Program-made: the position numbers and the translations under genes
Part shown: one piece after another, positions 17,401 through 27,200 of the stretch
Layout of the letters: each line of letters opens with the position of its first letter
Position numbering within the stretch: position 1 is the first letter of the stretch
Notes under the pieces: generated by a model
What the model was told of the DNA's origin: nothing
The model's input: only the letters and a program-made list of their open reading frames with translations
The model's database searches: none
Source of the DNA: a virus
Length of the DNA stretch: 39,505 nt
Virus record (IMG/VR): IMGVR_UViG_3300013094_000123
Location: 1-39,505 of that record
Strand: one strand, 5' to 3'

Positions 17401-20400
17401 ATAATCACCTGAATACGATACTGCCAACGATTTTCCAAAATGTATGTCTGATCCTGATATTATTTGAGATGGAGAACTAAAATTAGTGGCTGTGTAAATT
17501 GCTACATATCCAGCATTGTAGGATCCAACTGCGATAACTTCTGCATTGTTTGATCCCTTTATTGTGTATCCCCATTGAGATCCTGTAGATACAGACACAG
17601 GCGGTGTTATAACTGTACCAGTAGTAATATTAACAGTAGATGATGACGCATCTACTGTATAAACATGTACACTTCCTCGATCATTTGTGCCCAACGCTCC
17701 GACCAATAATAAATTACCAGACGCATAAATGCTTGATCCAAATCGTTCATACGTAGTAGGAACATTACTTAAAATAGTATGTTGTAATGTTCCTACAGTT
17801 GTAGAAGAATTAATTGAAATAACATTTACTTGTCCTGTTTGTGTGTTAATCCCTGGCAATCCAACAAAAACTAATCCGTGATTTGTTTGTTGATATTCAA
17901 TATTACCATAAGCCAACCCGCGTCCAAAATCTGTAGAAGTTGTGATACCCACAGGAGCATATTGAAATTTAAATTCTAATCCGTCTTGGGTGTCTTGATA
18001 AACAGACAATGCTCCCCGAATTGGATCAGAGGCAATGACAATATTGTCTCCAGGATTTTTAACTAGATATTTTCCTAATTGATGTATTCCGCTTACGCTA
18101 GTAGATGTGCTGGTATAATTGTTAATTTTTTCATAAACAGTCCATTGTCCTGTGCCATTGTTGTCAATCCATAATTTTGTACCATACGGGAATTTTAAAA
18201 AGACAGGATCTGACAGTGCTGTGTCAAATGTAACAAATTTTGTACTAACAAATTCAAACAATAGTCCTGGTGATGCCAGCACAGCATTGTTTATATAGGT
18301 TAGAGAAGATGAGACTGAAAATTCATTAAGAGATGGAACCTCTATAACCTTGTACACTCCGTCAACTTGACTGTTAAATTGTGTTACATAAACAACAGAG
18401 CCTACAGATAAATTATGGAATGTGTCGGTGGTAAATGTTATACTGGTTGCCGGACTACTAACATAAACTCCTACAACACCGGCTGTATTTTTTTCATATC
18501 GTAAAACATCCCAATCACCTGAGTCTGTGAATCCCAACCAAACAGTGTTACCGTCATTTAAATTTTGATTTGCGGCAATTGATAATAAATCTGTTGTATT
18601 ATATGCCGTATAATTTACATCATCAATTCTAGCATACCCAGCTGTGCTTAATTTAAAATCATCTTGGTTGACAGTAAACATTGTTGCAGCATCAAAGCCG
18701 GCAGGTGCTATGGCCAAATCTTGTGTTAAAGAATAGTACACCAACTCATTTTTGTCAGACGGTACAGTATCAACAACATTTATTATCTGTGGGTTTTCAA
18801 TAAATGTTCCTTCGACTAGAGGAATTTCAATTTCTTGATAAGTTGAATAAGATCCATAGTTTCCTACACGGAAAGCCCATTCTTCATAAAAATCAAGTTG
18901 TCCTTGTAAGTTATATACCGAGGCTTTGGCCAGTTTTGTTATAGCATTACGTGTACCTTTTTCTCTAATATAACCTTGATAAAATTTGTATTGAGCAATA
19001 GGATCTGTAAAAATGTTATTCAAATATGTGCGAGGTGTATATCCTGTTAGATGCTGTGCCATTTTTTCTTGACCAACATCAAAGTTATCAATATCTAAAC
19101 TATAAAAATCTTCAAATTGGTTGATTTTATAATCAAAATTAGGCAATAGATCTGCTACAGGCTTTGATCCTAATAAAATCCAACCATCAGAAATATTAAA
19201 ACTCTGTGTTCCTGTTATGTTAGATTTTGCTGAATAATAGTTTCCATTAAATTGAACTACATCGCCATACTGAAAATCTTTATACGATTGCCAGGTATAA
19301 ATTTGAGCCGTATCATAAATGAACCCAGGACTAAAATAATCTCCATTCCAGTTGGCTGTTCTAAAACCAATTAGTTTCATTCGCTTTTGTCTATAACCGG
19401 CTTGAATATCAAATATTATATCGTTGAACATTGTAACATTGTTAAACACCATTACATGTTCTTTTTGTACACTGTTTAATCTAGCAAAATATATCGAGTT
19501 AGGCGTATTGTTTTTGGTAGATATTGTACAAATTCCGTCTTGTCTATTGACCGATAATTCTTGTTGCGGAAATGGTTTTCCATTTACCTGTAGCAAACTG
19601 TACTCATAAAAACTATCAAATATATTATCAACAACAGTATTTGGTAAAGTAAATTTAATTTGATCAGAGAAAGGACTCAAAGTAATGACACTATTGTCTG
19701 CCCAATTTTGTGTTGTCCAATATAAAAATTCTCTAGCACTTAAATCCCAATCTAGAATAGAATTTAAATTGCTATCAAAATTATCAAATATAAATCCCTG
19801 TGTTTCTAACCACTGTCCATATCCTTTGATAAAATCGTAAACCTGTTGTTGTGTATCAAACTCAGCACCATAGGGGATCTGTGAAATATTAGGAGAATAT
19901 TGAATAACAGAATTAACAGTAACTCCGCCTGTTATAGGTAAAGAAGGCAATTTAGCATATAATGTTGAATCAAAAGTTGTCTCGGCACTATGACTAACCT
20001 TTACTCTGTAAAAAACACCATTGTATAAAACAATTTGTCCTTGCTGATAAAATATGCCAGTTGCTGCAGAATTTGCGGTAGTAATGTCAATAGAATTTAA
20101 AGGTGTAGAAAATGTAGAAGTCCCCGGTGCCCATGTAACATAAGATTCGGATATACCGCCGATAGTAATTGCTGGTGTAGATATATTCCTAACAGGCAAG
20201 TAAACATTAAAATACGGTTGCTGGCTATCATATCCTTTGACTACAAAAACACCATTGGATTTTTGTACAATAATTCCGCTAATTGGTGTTGACTGAATAG
20301 GGTTACTGACATTTAGTATTAAATTGTAATCCTCTGGTGGTAAGATTGCTCCAGGAATTATTGATGTAGGGTTATAAGCATCAATAATTACTTGTATTTT

Positions 20401-23400
20401 ATTTTTGCTAACAAATCCTCCAACTTTATAAAACAATCTTACATCTAAATAAGTCAATTTATCAATTAAATTTTGTATATATGTATTAATTCTTTGTTTG
20501 CCAATTTCACAAACATACACACTGTACCCGCTTGTTAGTGTTGAGACATCCAAAGGAACAACTATGTTTTTAATGTTCAGGAAACTATTTTCTTGACCAT
20601 AAACCCATTGCCCTGCAGCATTCAACAGCATCCTCGAAGGATCATACATCACAGCGGAATAAGACGCAGGGTTTGTTAAAGCCAACAATCTTTGTATAGC
20701 AAATGGATAATAACTACTACGACGCCACGCATTTTCTGTTGGTCCAATATCTCCAAACGTCCAATTTTGACTCACAGTTGATGGAGTTACATTACTGGCC
20801 AAATATATAGGATTTCGCAACGTGCCATCGCTGGTCACAGGTATAATATTAGATAGCCCTGGACGAGCATAAAACACATCAATGCCTGTTCTTGGTCCCT
20901 GTTGTATTCGTCCTTGTTCTAAATCTTGCCATAATACAATGTTAAAAGATGTATAAGGAGCTTCTCCGTATATAGAAGTCCACCAATCAGGCATTTCTGA
21001 AAAACCTAACATTTCCCAAGGAGTTAAATTTGGAGTATCAGTATCATATAGATACTTGTAAATATTTCTCCAACTACCTTTTAGATCTATGCCAAATTCA
21101 TTGTTGTACCCGCCGGTGTAATTCCAGGTTAGATAATTGGCTGAATCAAATGTAGAATTAACGGTGCCATCTACACCCATTGTACCAGTCCATCGTATAA
21201 AATCTGCTTGAAGAATCTGATTAATTTCTTCAATAGAATAATCAACTGTTCTAAATGCTCCGGGCATTATTTGAGCAACATCAAATAAACTGTATTTGTA
21301 TTCAGCTTTAATATTATTATAGATTCGTTTTTCTAATTCTAGAATTATAGCATCGCGGTAGTCATCAAATGCAACTGTTATACTACCGTCGTGACCTTTA
21401 ATAACTTTTTGAGGGCCCGAAGCATATGTATTATCAATATAAATTTCAGGTCGAAATTTAGGATATAATCCTAACTTGCTCGGAGTAGGAGGAATATAGC
21501 ACCCTGCTGTGCTGGTATAATCTTCGATAACAATTACATCATTAAACGCAAGTGGTGTTAAAAATTCTACTCCAGCATCTGCAGTTAAAAATACATAGTC
21601 AGTGCCTAAAATTTGCTGAATTCCATTAATATATACCAACACTGATCGCAAACTTAAAACACTAGGATTAAATTCAGTTGTTATAGGATAGATAGTATTA
21701 CTAGGGCTAGTTACAGTCCATGTTCTTGTAATTTTATCTTGTCCATAGGCCAACATGTCTGACAACGACCAAGGAAATTGTTGACTTTTATTTGCGTTAA
21801 AACTGGTTATTATAGAGTCAACAGTTTCAACAACCGCAGATTGATTGTCAAATTCAGACAACTTCTGTAAAAATGACATCTTAAATTCATTATACTGATC
21901 AGCGGCTCGATGTAATGCATCAACTACATTGTTCTCTTTGTCACCAATAAAAAATTGTGAAAATACAATTGGATTGAAATTTGAAATTAATCTTGTTCCG
22001 TACTGAGATGGATTGGCAATATCTCTTAAATTGTCTCCTGTATAATCGCTATCTCTTTTTAACATAGTAGATAGATGATCAGATAACTCACTTAAGGTAA
22101 AACTAGATATGTTGCCATTTAACGGGTTGTTTGTAAGTCCTAATGGCGAATCATAAACACCATCATTTTCAGGTATTGGATATGCCGCTGATAACTGCCA
22201 TATATTAATAAATGTATCATTGCTTAGTAATTTTAAAAATCCCTGATTAATAGAAACAGTATCTGTAATGTTATTTGAAATAATAGAAAATGTGTCAGTG
22301 GCAAAATAATTTTCAAACAAATAACTTCCAACTAGTCCAGTATTTTTATATGTCAGTGGAAATCCCAACACTGAATCGGCAGTGCCTGTACCAATTTTAT
22401 AACCAAACACTGGTGTTCCAGCAAAAGTTGAATTGTAGTAAAGTGTATTGCTGTAACTATTACCTTGACTGTCAAATAAATCAAATAAAGGACTTTGATT
22501 TAATTTGTTATGTTGTTGTCCCATGATCCACATGGTTCCATTATACCACCAACTTGTTCCGCCTATAGTATTTCCAAGACCGACAATAGTCGATGCTCCA
22601 GAAAATGGCTCGTGATCAGCTGGCTGGGTTAATGTAATTCTATACTCGCCGTCGACATTAATAAATTTAACTTGGAATATTTTTCCATTTACCAAAGGAT
22701 CTGGGTCTGCATTAAAAATAATGCGGCTACCGTCTTGTACTTTTACTCCATCAATATAAAACCAAATAGCACCTTCAACAGTTTTAAAAACATCAGTAGT
22801 AACTGTATCAATAAAACTTACAGGAGCAATTCCAACAGATCCAAAATTATATAATTTTAAGTCTGGTTGAAATTCTATAATAGGTCTTGATGCCTTATAG
22901 GCATCGGGATAGAAAGGAGTAACACCATTTGCCTGCGCACTTAATGTAATAATATCTCTATGTACCCATCGATTATATCTTGACCAAGGATTTGAATCTT
23001 GACTAGCACGATTAATTGTAATGTATTCAGGTGTTAAAGGTAATTTTTTAAAATTATCAAACGGATATTCATCAAATGGATTTGTATCAAACCCATCATT
23101 GTACTCTGTGGCGATAATTTGATTAGATGTTAATACAGAATAATCAACTAATTTAATTGATACACCTACACCTTCTACAAAAAACTCACGATCTTGATAT
23201 ACAGCAGGAGCTACAGTATTATCAAATTTAATTTTCATTCCGTTTGATAATAAAATTCCTGAAGATAACGTATAAGAAGTTGATCCTATAATATCTAATT
23301 CTACATTAACATTTCCAATTGTGATAGCACTTGGGCCAGTTATTAACCAAAAATAATTTTGAAAATTTACAAATTTATCCCAATCAATTCTTGGATCATA

Positions 23401-23754
23401 AGAATAAAATTTAGTTCTATATATTCTATCAAAATTATCAACTAATCCGCCTTGAACAGAAATTTCATTTGTTAAATCATCTATGCCAACTGCTTTTGTT
23501 ATATTTCCAGAAGTATCATTGATAATTAACGCCGGATCTAATTGATAATTCTTTCTTAATTCTGTGGTTTCTGTTATATAAACATCAGTTGCTGCATTAT
23601 ATGTAGCAGTGGCCGTACTACCTATATACCCACTGATACGCTCTAGCTGAGGCGGCTGAATTAACTGATCAATTGTACTTGATAAAAATTTTGAATTTTT
23701 ATCTGTTCTAAAAAATTCAGGTAATAAATTTATTGACTTAATGCTTTTTGCCAT
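11440..23754 (-). CDS. giant baseplate protein in gp7 position (4104 aa)
   Basis: The gene fills about 31% of the window and follows gp6 with a 2-nt gap, the place of gp7 (baseplate wedge, 1032 aa in T4). The N-terminus has LPEFFRTDKNSKFLSSTIDQLIQPPQ followed by an IDWDKFVNFQNYFWL stretch. These I associate, from memory, with very large baseplate-block proteins of aquatic myoviruses. Residues about 1940-2275 contain repeats with (F/W)G(S/R/K)S and LFIGSPD/VGAPAG motifs, typical of FG-GAP integrin-like beta-propellers. Four GxGY..xPTV-type repeats lie near 2675, 2720, 3013 and 3055. The rest is Ser/Thr/Asn-rich and beta-rich, as in fibres. It has no signal peptide or membrane segment. It may merge a gp7 core with fibre- or adhesin-like additions. 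Frame is intact throughout. The gp7 equivalence rests on position and is moderately sure. Confidence 0.7.
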   Translation of the reverse strand: MAKSIKSINLLPEFFRTDKNSKFLSSTIDQLIQPPQLERISGYIGSTATATYNAATDVYITETTELRKNYQLDPALIINDTSGNITKAVGIDDLTNEISVQGGLVDNFDRIYRTKFYSYDPRIDWDKFVNFQNYFWLITGPSAITIGNVNVELDIIGSTSYTLSSGILLSNGMKIKFDNTVAPAVYQDREFFVEGVGVSIKLVDYSVLTSNQIIATEYNDGFDTNPFDEYPFDNFKKLPLTPEYITINRASQDSNPWSRYNRWVHRDIITLSAQANGVTPFYPDAYKASRPIIEFQPDLKLYNFGSVGIAPVSFIDTVTTDVFKTVEGAIWFYIDGVKVQDGSRIIFNADPDPLVNGKIFQVKFINVDGEYRITLTQPADHEPFSGASTIVGLGNTIGGTSWWYNGTMWIMGQQHNKLNQSPLFDLFDSQGNSYSNTLYYNSTFAGTPVFGYKIGTGTADSVLGFPLTYKNTGLVGSYLFENYFATDTFSIISNNITDTVSINQGFLKLLSNDTFINIWQLSAAYPIPENDGVYDSPLGLTNNPLNGNISSFTLSELSDHLSTMLKRDSDYTGDNLRDIANPSQYGTRLISNFNPIVFSQFFIGDKENNVVDALHRAADQYNEFKMSFLQKLSEFDNQSAVVETVDSIITSFNANKSQQFPWSLSDMLAYGQDKITRTWTVTSPSNTIYPITTEFNPSVLSLRSVLVYINGIQQILGTDYVFLTADAGVEFLTPLAFNDVIVIEDYTSTAGCYIPPTPSKLGLYPKFRPEIYIDNTYASGPQKVIKGHDGSITVAFDDYRDAIILELEKRIYNNIKAEYKYSLFDVAQIMPGAFRTVDYSIEEINQILQADFIRWTGTMGVDGTVNSTFDSANYLTWNYTGGYNNEFGIDLKGSWRNIYKYLYDTDTPNLTPWEMLGFSEMPDWWTSIYGEAPYTSFNIVLWQDLEQGRIQQGPRTGIDVFYARPGLSNIIPVTSDGTLRNPIYLASNVTPSTVSQNWTFGDIGPTENAWRRSSYYPFAIQRLLALTNPASYSAVMYDPSRMLLNAAGQWVYGQENSFLNIKNIVVPLDVSTLTSGYSVYVCEIGKQRINTYIQNLIDKLTYLDVRLFYKVGGFVSKNKIQVIIDAYNPTSIIPGAILPPEDYNLILNVSNPIQSTPISGIIVQKSNGVFVVKGYDSQQPYFNVYLPVRNISTPAITIGGISESYVTWAPGTSTFSTPLNSIDITTANSAATGIFYQQGQIVLYNGVFYRVKVSHSAETTFDSTLYAKLPSLPITGGVTVNSVIQYSPNISQIPYGAEFDTQQQVYDFIKGYGQWLETQGFIFDNFDSNLNSILDWDLSAREFLYWTTQNWADNSVITLSPFSDQIKFTLPNTVVDNIFDSFYEYSLLQVNGKPFPQQELSVNRQDGICTISTKNNTPNSIYFARLNSVQKEHVMVFNNVTMFNDIIFDIQAGYRQKRMKLIGFRTANWNGDYFSPGFIYDTAQIYTWQSYKDFQYGDVVQFNGNYYSAKSNITGTQSFNISDGWILLGSKPVADLLPNFDYKINQFEDFYSLDIDNFDVGQEKMAQHLTGYTPRTYLNNIFTDPIAQYKFYQGYIREKGTRNAITKLAKASVYNLQGQLDFYEEWAFRVGNYGSYSTYQEIEIPLVEGTFIENPQIINVVDTVPSDKNELVYYSLTQDLAIAPAGFDAATMFTVNQDDFKLSTAGYARIDDVNYTAYNTTDLLSIAANQNLNDGNTVWLGFTDSGDWDVLRYEKNTAGVVGVYVSSPATSITFTTDTFHNLSVGSVVYVTQFNSQVDGVYKVIEVPSLNEFSVSSSLTYINNAVLASPGLLFEFVSTKFVTFDTALSDPVFLKFPYGTKLWIDNNGTGQWTVYEKINNYTSTSTSVSGIHQLGKYLVKNPGDNIVIASDPIRGALSVYQDTQDGLEFKFQYAPVGITTSTDFGRGLAYGNIEYQQTNHGLVFVGLPGINTQTGQVNVISINSSTTVGTLQHTILSNVPTTYERFGSSIYASGNLLLVGALGTNDRGSVHVYTVDASSSTVNITTGTVITPPVSVSTGSQWGYTIKGSNNAEVIAVGSYNAGYVAIYTATNFSSPSQIISGSDIHFGKSLAVSYSGDYLFIGSPDVRNIDQSYGKVDVYYRTSVNNTYTHYSTITNPVPGAGMKFGSAVDINTVSNTLVVTAIGTNLLITDSFDKGSVDFDSSSTYFYDNLANAGTAYVYVKKSNNGQFRLADQVTDGTANSYFGRSLVVDESIYVGAPAGNGITNASIYRFDKIDPTADSWYTLRQQDTLVSVDQIRKVSLIDTFADQVVDYLDVIDPLKGKIAGPAEEEIAYKSYFDPATYSTGTSTVIVDADTNWLDKQVGSLWWDLSTIKYVWYEQGDLAFRKNQWGNLFPGSSVDIYEWVGTEYLPSEWAILADTAAGLTQGVSGQPKYPDDSVVSIAEIYNPITNAFTNKYYYWVKNKVLVPNVKNRRLDAAQVASLIEDPTGYGYMYASLISNNAVILANVAGNLIDSRIHLNVCTDVIDSQIEKHTEWLLLQEGVATSTPTTLLDKKLFDSLIGQDTVGNLVPDPTLSSRNAYGVEIRPRQSMFVNQAEALRNLIEFANTVFNENQITGNYSFANLNAQDSYTSYNYDQTVEDYESLSLIDTSKFVQAEISCTIVNGRIDLVTINNPGYGYKTVPTVQVSGMSRIPASVSVTLDSNGSINNVVINNAGTGYVTVPTLSIRPYTVIVLVDPNHNNSWAEYQWTSEKWNFVRVSSYNTAEYWSYADWSSTDYNPHKDNAYVFSETYQLDFTYNIVPGQYVKIQNSGDGNYIILEKVDADVVGNFNSTYNLVYKQNGTIQLSTGIIPVTELRYILTALKNDLFINDLKAQWNLFFFAAVRYALSEQKMLDWAFKTSFINVVNNAGELNQPPVYKLQDSTYFENYLAEVKPYHTQVRGYTTNYTVTDPTNSHFTDFDRPAVFNTLTQTYGSVDIGNPLLDSYPWKDWADNYTYEVGSIIVTNPGTNYTSPPTVIITAQSGDTGSGASAVAYVTAGKISQIVVTDPGSGYTKAPTVEIITPLIPGLLAASAYAELYNGKVRTNTIGVKFDRYSRQNEIGLLPVQDSFYCNGINVEFVLTWVANTDPATISVSVDGNYVVSSDYQIIYYTDTINGYRKKYSKLSFINYIPPAGKIVKITYAKNIELLSAIERLENYYAPDSGMPGNTATQVMSGLEFPGTVIESLPFDYNINWGYNWTQDNRRGTTSTVSNYGFGGFAEDIGYYTSTVSTSPSSSIGGTWTTFTVENISGVNVGQHVNVINGSTAYFNSNAASVISIDIGTQAITVNTSTLLTIPMASVVEFWSVDLNATILDTSLDGGEILPGQLISAQGINPEERIIDAGNGFISVDYSYAPEELVPGHTSDSLALNVYTISSEGSPAITSNYFEVMANTSTINYNTIVAIPTSIASMRVVANRQLLMYTATITTQMVDQPYYSMDWANNRVIIPPQSKETIVGYTIMGKGGSRNLDKVGLIDNEVSTVYNVTNGSVASLSGIISINTASVHVNGMWIGRRPLGFHVTNSVSDMYYELGGDNDPTGATTQTGQATVFVYNLNPTTSSTINSWFFGTTIQKFNELREQYSTVTNATSLTLLYSPPVVDNDTTATQVIVEVNTGTGYKIITPPAGTYAGDYTVYGSTLTFNSPITGNVRVVSYIDPTGALINPQVFTNNVTPRRVTLSAPIVDDEYMWVILNGIPLIRDIEYVMLEDQQTVQISETLNVSSTDIIEVIVFVKNTNKVLGYRIFNDMLGRTAFKRLSKKNTTYLTATLYSTSTSIQVADPTVLSPAIPSKNIPGVIIIDGERIEFLKIVGNSLTNLRRGTLGTGPKDVCAVNTRVIDQGYLQSIPYSDNVFNQTIFVNTTTNNYIINKSAFVTATSFGTPSAVSDGITLQYSPVLPSVALNPTDELAIYYGGRLLRKDPIVVFDTTQSFDSPEYINTLTIVNSLPASTDVGIAYIVSATNQVWVQENSNSTDSVNGFVYRGLNYVPAEYSITVDQNTQTLSLNIVGGIENDVKLTMVKQEVNVAQQWVDPTVSVSLFDSASIAARFIQESPAELPTNHYYGES

Positions 23755-23756
23755 TA

Positions 23757-26700
23757 TTAGCTTCCGCTGTTAGTAATTATTGTTACTGTGTTTAGTTGTG
23801 TTGCTGTGATTGCGTCAATGATGCCGATGTCGTTAACAGTCGCACCACTAATAAAAATTTCATTACTTGCACATGTAATTTGATATAAACTGCCAAAATT
23901 ATTAATTTTAGGTACTATAACAAAATTTGTAATATTAGGTGTTAACAAATTCATAACATATGTGCTTAGTTCGCTAAAATTAAATATTTGTCCAAAATTC
24001 CAATTTTCTAACGCAAAGAATTGATTTATTGCATTTAATATTTGTGTTTTTAAATCGTTGTCGCTGGTTGGTATATCAGGATTTTTAACTGCTTTAAATG
24101 TTGCTTGTAAATTTATATTAGCCTGTGATCCAAATAATATTTTATACTTAACAGGTTGAAATACAATTTCATCGCTAATAGTTTTAATATCAGTGAGTGC
24201 TGCAGAATAATTCAACTCTAAACTTTGACTAGTAGGAACAACTGGTTCTGTACCTATGCCAGTGCTTAGCCATGCTCTATATGCTGTATCATAGGTGCTG
24301 GTCAACATATACACATCAATAATATTGCTCTTGCTAGGATCAATCCTGCGATCTTCTCCACTGTTATGAACATAATGGAATTTTAAATCACTACGCCCAA
24401 AATAAGCAAAATAATCAGGCTGATATATCCAACTATCAGTTGACGCACTATAACTATTCACAACATTAAAATCTGAATCATAAAAATAATATAATCCTCC
24501 ATCAACTGGAGTTATTACATCAAGTGGTGTAGAGTAAGCAGTAATAGTTGCTGTTGATAATTGATATCTTATGCCATCCGATGCTTTCTGAAAATAAACA
24601 AAATTAGTTAAGTATCCAGTATCGGGATTTACATAAGCTGGTTGAACAATATTATTAAAAGTGTCAGGATCTTGAATTGATCCAGCACTATTATAATCAT
24701 AAAAACTTACCTGAACTTTTGTAGGATCTACATAGCCGTCAGGTTCAACAATTGTAGAATCTATTTGCCAAGAATAATCTTTGCCTAATTGATAATGTGT
24801 TGATGTATTTGTTGTATTAAAAGACAACACATCAATTTTATCTTTAATTACAGAACCAGAAGTATAGTCGTAATTTATACTATTAGGGTCAACATAAAAT
24901 GCAGTTTCTTGAACACTTTCAAACACATAATTTAATAATCTATATCGTACTGTATAACCAGTACCAGTCCATACAAATGCTATTAACCAGCTAGCATCTA
25001 GGCCAAGACTTGTAACATCTCCCTGACTGCTTAAACTAAAACCGTTTGTTAAGTTTAAATTTGTGTCAAGAATGATATTCCATGTTCTGGAAATTTGGTT
25101 AAAACTCAATCCAAAATTTCTTTGTAGCAAACAAAGGCTTGCTAGTTCACTTTCAAATGTATAAGAATATGATGTAATAAATTTTGGAATAATGGATACA
25201 GGAACAGCAAGGTTATCAATGATGCCGTCCAGAATAATAGGACCTGTTCCGTCATCAAGTGCTCCCACACCCGAATTGTCTCCGGTGCCAATAACTTGAA
25301 GAACTTTAGCCCAAATATAATTTTGAGCACCAAGAGGTAATTGTCCGCTGCCAGGTATAGATTGTATTAAATTATTTTTATCAAAATAATAACCTGCTGG
25401 AGGAACAAATTTAATCAACGATCCTGCGGTAACATATGATAAATTGCTTGAAGCATACGATCCAACACTTTGAGGATATGTACCCGATTTAAAATATCCT
25501 CTTGATTGCCCAGATAACTTATTAACCTGAACCCAAGATAAATTTAGATAACTCAAGTCTGGTCGTTGATACTGATCAAGGTAAAAAGAAAATAACCCAG
25601 TACTGACAACAACAGGCTCTAATTTTTGTTTAATTACATTGAATATGTCTGATTGACTAACAAAAGTAAAATAAAAATTTTCTTCAGAATTATTTTTATA
25701 TACAATACCGTCTTCGGCAAATATATTTGTTTTACTGTATTTTCCACTGACATCGCTGAGTTCAAAATATTTGCTGATTCCGCTTGATACTCTGTTAACT
25801 GATTTTACTTTTAAAATGTCGTTGCCCAATGTCAATGGAGCAATGTTATAGTCTTCAGCAGTGACCATGCGATTTTGTGTATAGTAGGCCTGAGGAGCTT
25901 TTAACTGTATGCTGGTATTGGTTTCTGGTCCTGAACTATTGCTCACTGTGTACTGCAAGCCCATGGTCAGTGTCAGAGTTTGCGACTGCCCGCTTTTGTT
26001 TGTATAAGGTATTTTTACAACAACACCGCTCATTTGATCAGGTGTTATGGAATAAGTCAGCGCATTGCTCTGACGATATATCAATCTAAAATCGCCCTTT
26101 GGTAAATTACCAAAACTACCGTCAGCAAAATTAATATCAATTTGATCTTGACCACGAGTAGTTGTACTGTAGATGTTTCTTTCACTTTGACTTAAACTAT
26201 TATAGATAACATTGTTACCGATAATGCTAGGAACTTTTTTCCATAAGGTTGTATAATTTCCATTGGCGTCTAATTGCCATAGCCAAACATCTGTATCATT
26301 AATATTAGATGTATTGACTCCAACAATTTCATTAGGAACAGGACTGGTTATACTAAAACTAGATATACCCAACGATCCTTGACGAAACTGAGCAAAAAAT
26401 CCAGTATTTGAACTACTATAGCCTTGGTTGTCATTTTGATATATCAATGCAAATGTATTTGCAGGAGTAGGTGCTTCCTCATAAACTGATGTAGATCCAC
26501 TAAAACTAGACGACACTACTTCAAAACTCATGTTGATACCATTAACAGATTTTGAAAAAGAAAACACTGGAACATCTGTATTGGTACTGTTAATTCTATA
26601 TTGTTCAGTTAATATACCACTGATTGTATCTCTACTGTAGGGATTTCCAAACGCAAATGATCCAGACATTGTATTGTTTATAATGGAGATAAATTGCTGA

Positions 26701-27155
26701 TACCAATTTGAATTTGTGGCATCATTCCAAACCACTGTGGTATTGGCCAAATTGATATTATTGCTATCCAGCACACTATCGGTAGTGGATATAGCAGTTA
26801 TTTTTAAAAATCCGCTAGAAGGTATATTTCTTGAAGGAGCATAACTGATCAGTTGTGCTAGTCTTAGTATGCTATCCCTACGGCTTGCTGTTTCTAAAAA
26901 GTTTTCGCGAGCATTTAAGTCAATACGAAAACTTAAATTTTGTCCTAAGTACGCAATTAAATCAATTAACGCAATATATTCACTGCTGTCAATATAGTCA
27001 TTAAAATCTTCAGGATAGTTTTCCTGAAGATATTGAATCATTGTACGACGAATAGTTTCAAAATCATAACTTTGAAAATCTGCGTTACGATAACTCTGAT
27101 AGATTTTTTTCCAATCTTCAGTGACTAATAATTGATTTGTAGTTGATGGGATCAT
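23757..27155 (-). CDS. 6: baseplate wedge protein gp6
   Basis: The N-terminal 130 residues carry the clear gp6 signature: a helical region with FETIRRTMIQYLQENYPEDFNDYIDSSE, then ALIDLIAYLGQNLSFRIDLNARENFLETA and LRLAQLISYAPSRN. In T4, gp6 (660 aa) forms the inner iris of the baseplate through dimer contacts and binds gp7 and gp25. This protein is 1132 aa, so about 470 residues are added, mainly beta-rich sequence in the middle and C-terminal half. The C-terminus keeps a helical ILNAINQFFALENWNFGQIFNFSEL region expected in gp6/gpJ-like wedge proteins. It lies between gp25 and the gp7-position gene, as in T4-like genomes. The identification is firm; the function of the extra segments is unknown. 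Confidence 0.88.
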   Translation of the reverse strand: MIPSTTNQLLVTEDWKKIYQSYRNADFQSYDFETIRRTMIQYLQENYPEDFNDYIDSSEYIALIDLIAYLGQNLSFRIDLNARENFLETASRRDSILRLAQLISYAPSRNIPSSGFLKITAISTTDSVLDSNNINLANTTVVWNDATNSNWYQQFISIINNTMSGSFAFGNPYSRDTISGILTEQYRINSTNTDVPVFSFSKSVNGINMSFEVVSSSFSGSTSVYEEAPTPANTFALIYQNDNQGYSSSNTGFFAQFRQGSLGISSFSITSPVPNEIVGVNTSNINDTDVWLWQLDANGNYTTLWKKVPSIIGNNVIYNSLSQSERNIYSTTTRGQDQIDINFADGSFGNLPKGDFRLIYRQSNALTYSITPDQMSGVVVKIPYTNKSGQSQTLTLTMGLQYTVSNSSGPETNTSIQLKAPQAYYTQNRMVTAEDYNIAPLTLGNDILKVKSVNRVSSGISKYFELSDVSGKYSKTNIFAEDGIVYKNNSEENFYFTFVSQSDIFNVIKQKLEPVVVSTGLFSFYLDQYQRPDLSYLNLSWVQVNKLSGQSRGYFKSGTYPQSVGSYASSNLSYVTAGSLIKFVPPAGYYFDKNNLIQSIPGSGQLPLGAQNYIWAKVLQVIGTGDNSGVGALDDGTGPIILDGIIDNLAVPVSIIPKFITSYSYTFESELASLCLLQRNFGLSFNQISRTWNIILDTNLNLTNGFSLSSQGDVTSLGLDASWLIAFVWTGTGYTVRYRLLNYVFESVQETAFYVDPNSINYDYTSGSVIKDKIDVLSFNTTNTSTHYQLGKDYSWQIDSTIVEPDGYVDPTKVQVSFYDYNSAGSIQDPDTFNNIVQPAYVNPDTGYLTNFVYFQKASDGIRYQLSTATITAYSTPLDVITPVDGGLYYFYDSDFNVVNSYSASTDSWIYQPDYFAYFGRSDLKFHYVHNSGEDRRIDPSKSNIIDVYMLTSTYDTAYRAWLSTGIGTEPVVPTSQSLELNYSAALTDIKTISDEIVFQPVKYKILFGSQANINLQATFKAVKNPDIPTSDNDLKTQILNAINQFFALENWNFGQIFNFSELSTYVMNLLTPNITNFVIVPKINNFGSLYQITCASNEIFISGATVNDIGIIDAITATQLNTVTIITNSGS

Positions 27156-27172
27156 AATTTTCTAATATACCA

Positions 27173-27180
27173 TATTTATT
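27173..27180 (-). promoter_or_regulatory. candidate late promoter (AATAAATA) before gp6
   Basis: In the 45-nt gap between gp25 and gp6 the minus strand reads AATAAATATGG, one mismatch from TATAAATA, ending 17 nt upstream of the gp6 ATG. The spacing allows a short leader. The AT-rich context lowers certainty. Confidence 0.4.
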
Positions 27181-27200
27181 TGTATTATTAACCTGGTATA

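Noticed and set aside
25877-26089. Plus-strand ORFs inside gp6, gp5, hub and the giant gene (for example 25877-26089, 29894-30154)
   Set aside because: All are short, in antisense to intact virion genes, and lack ribosome binding sites or family features.
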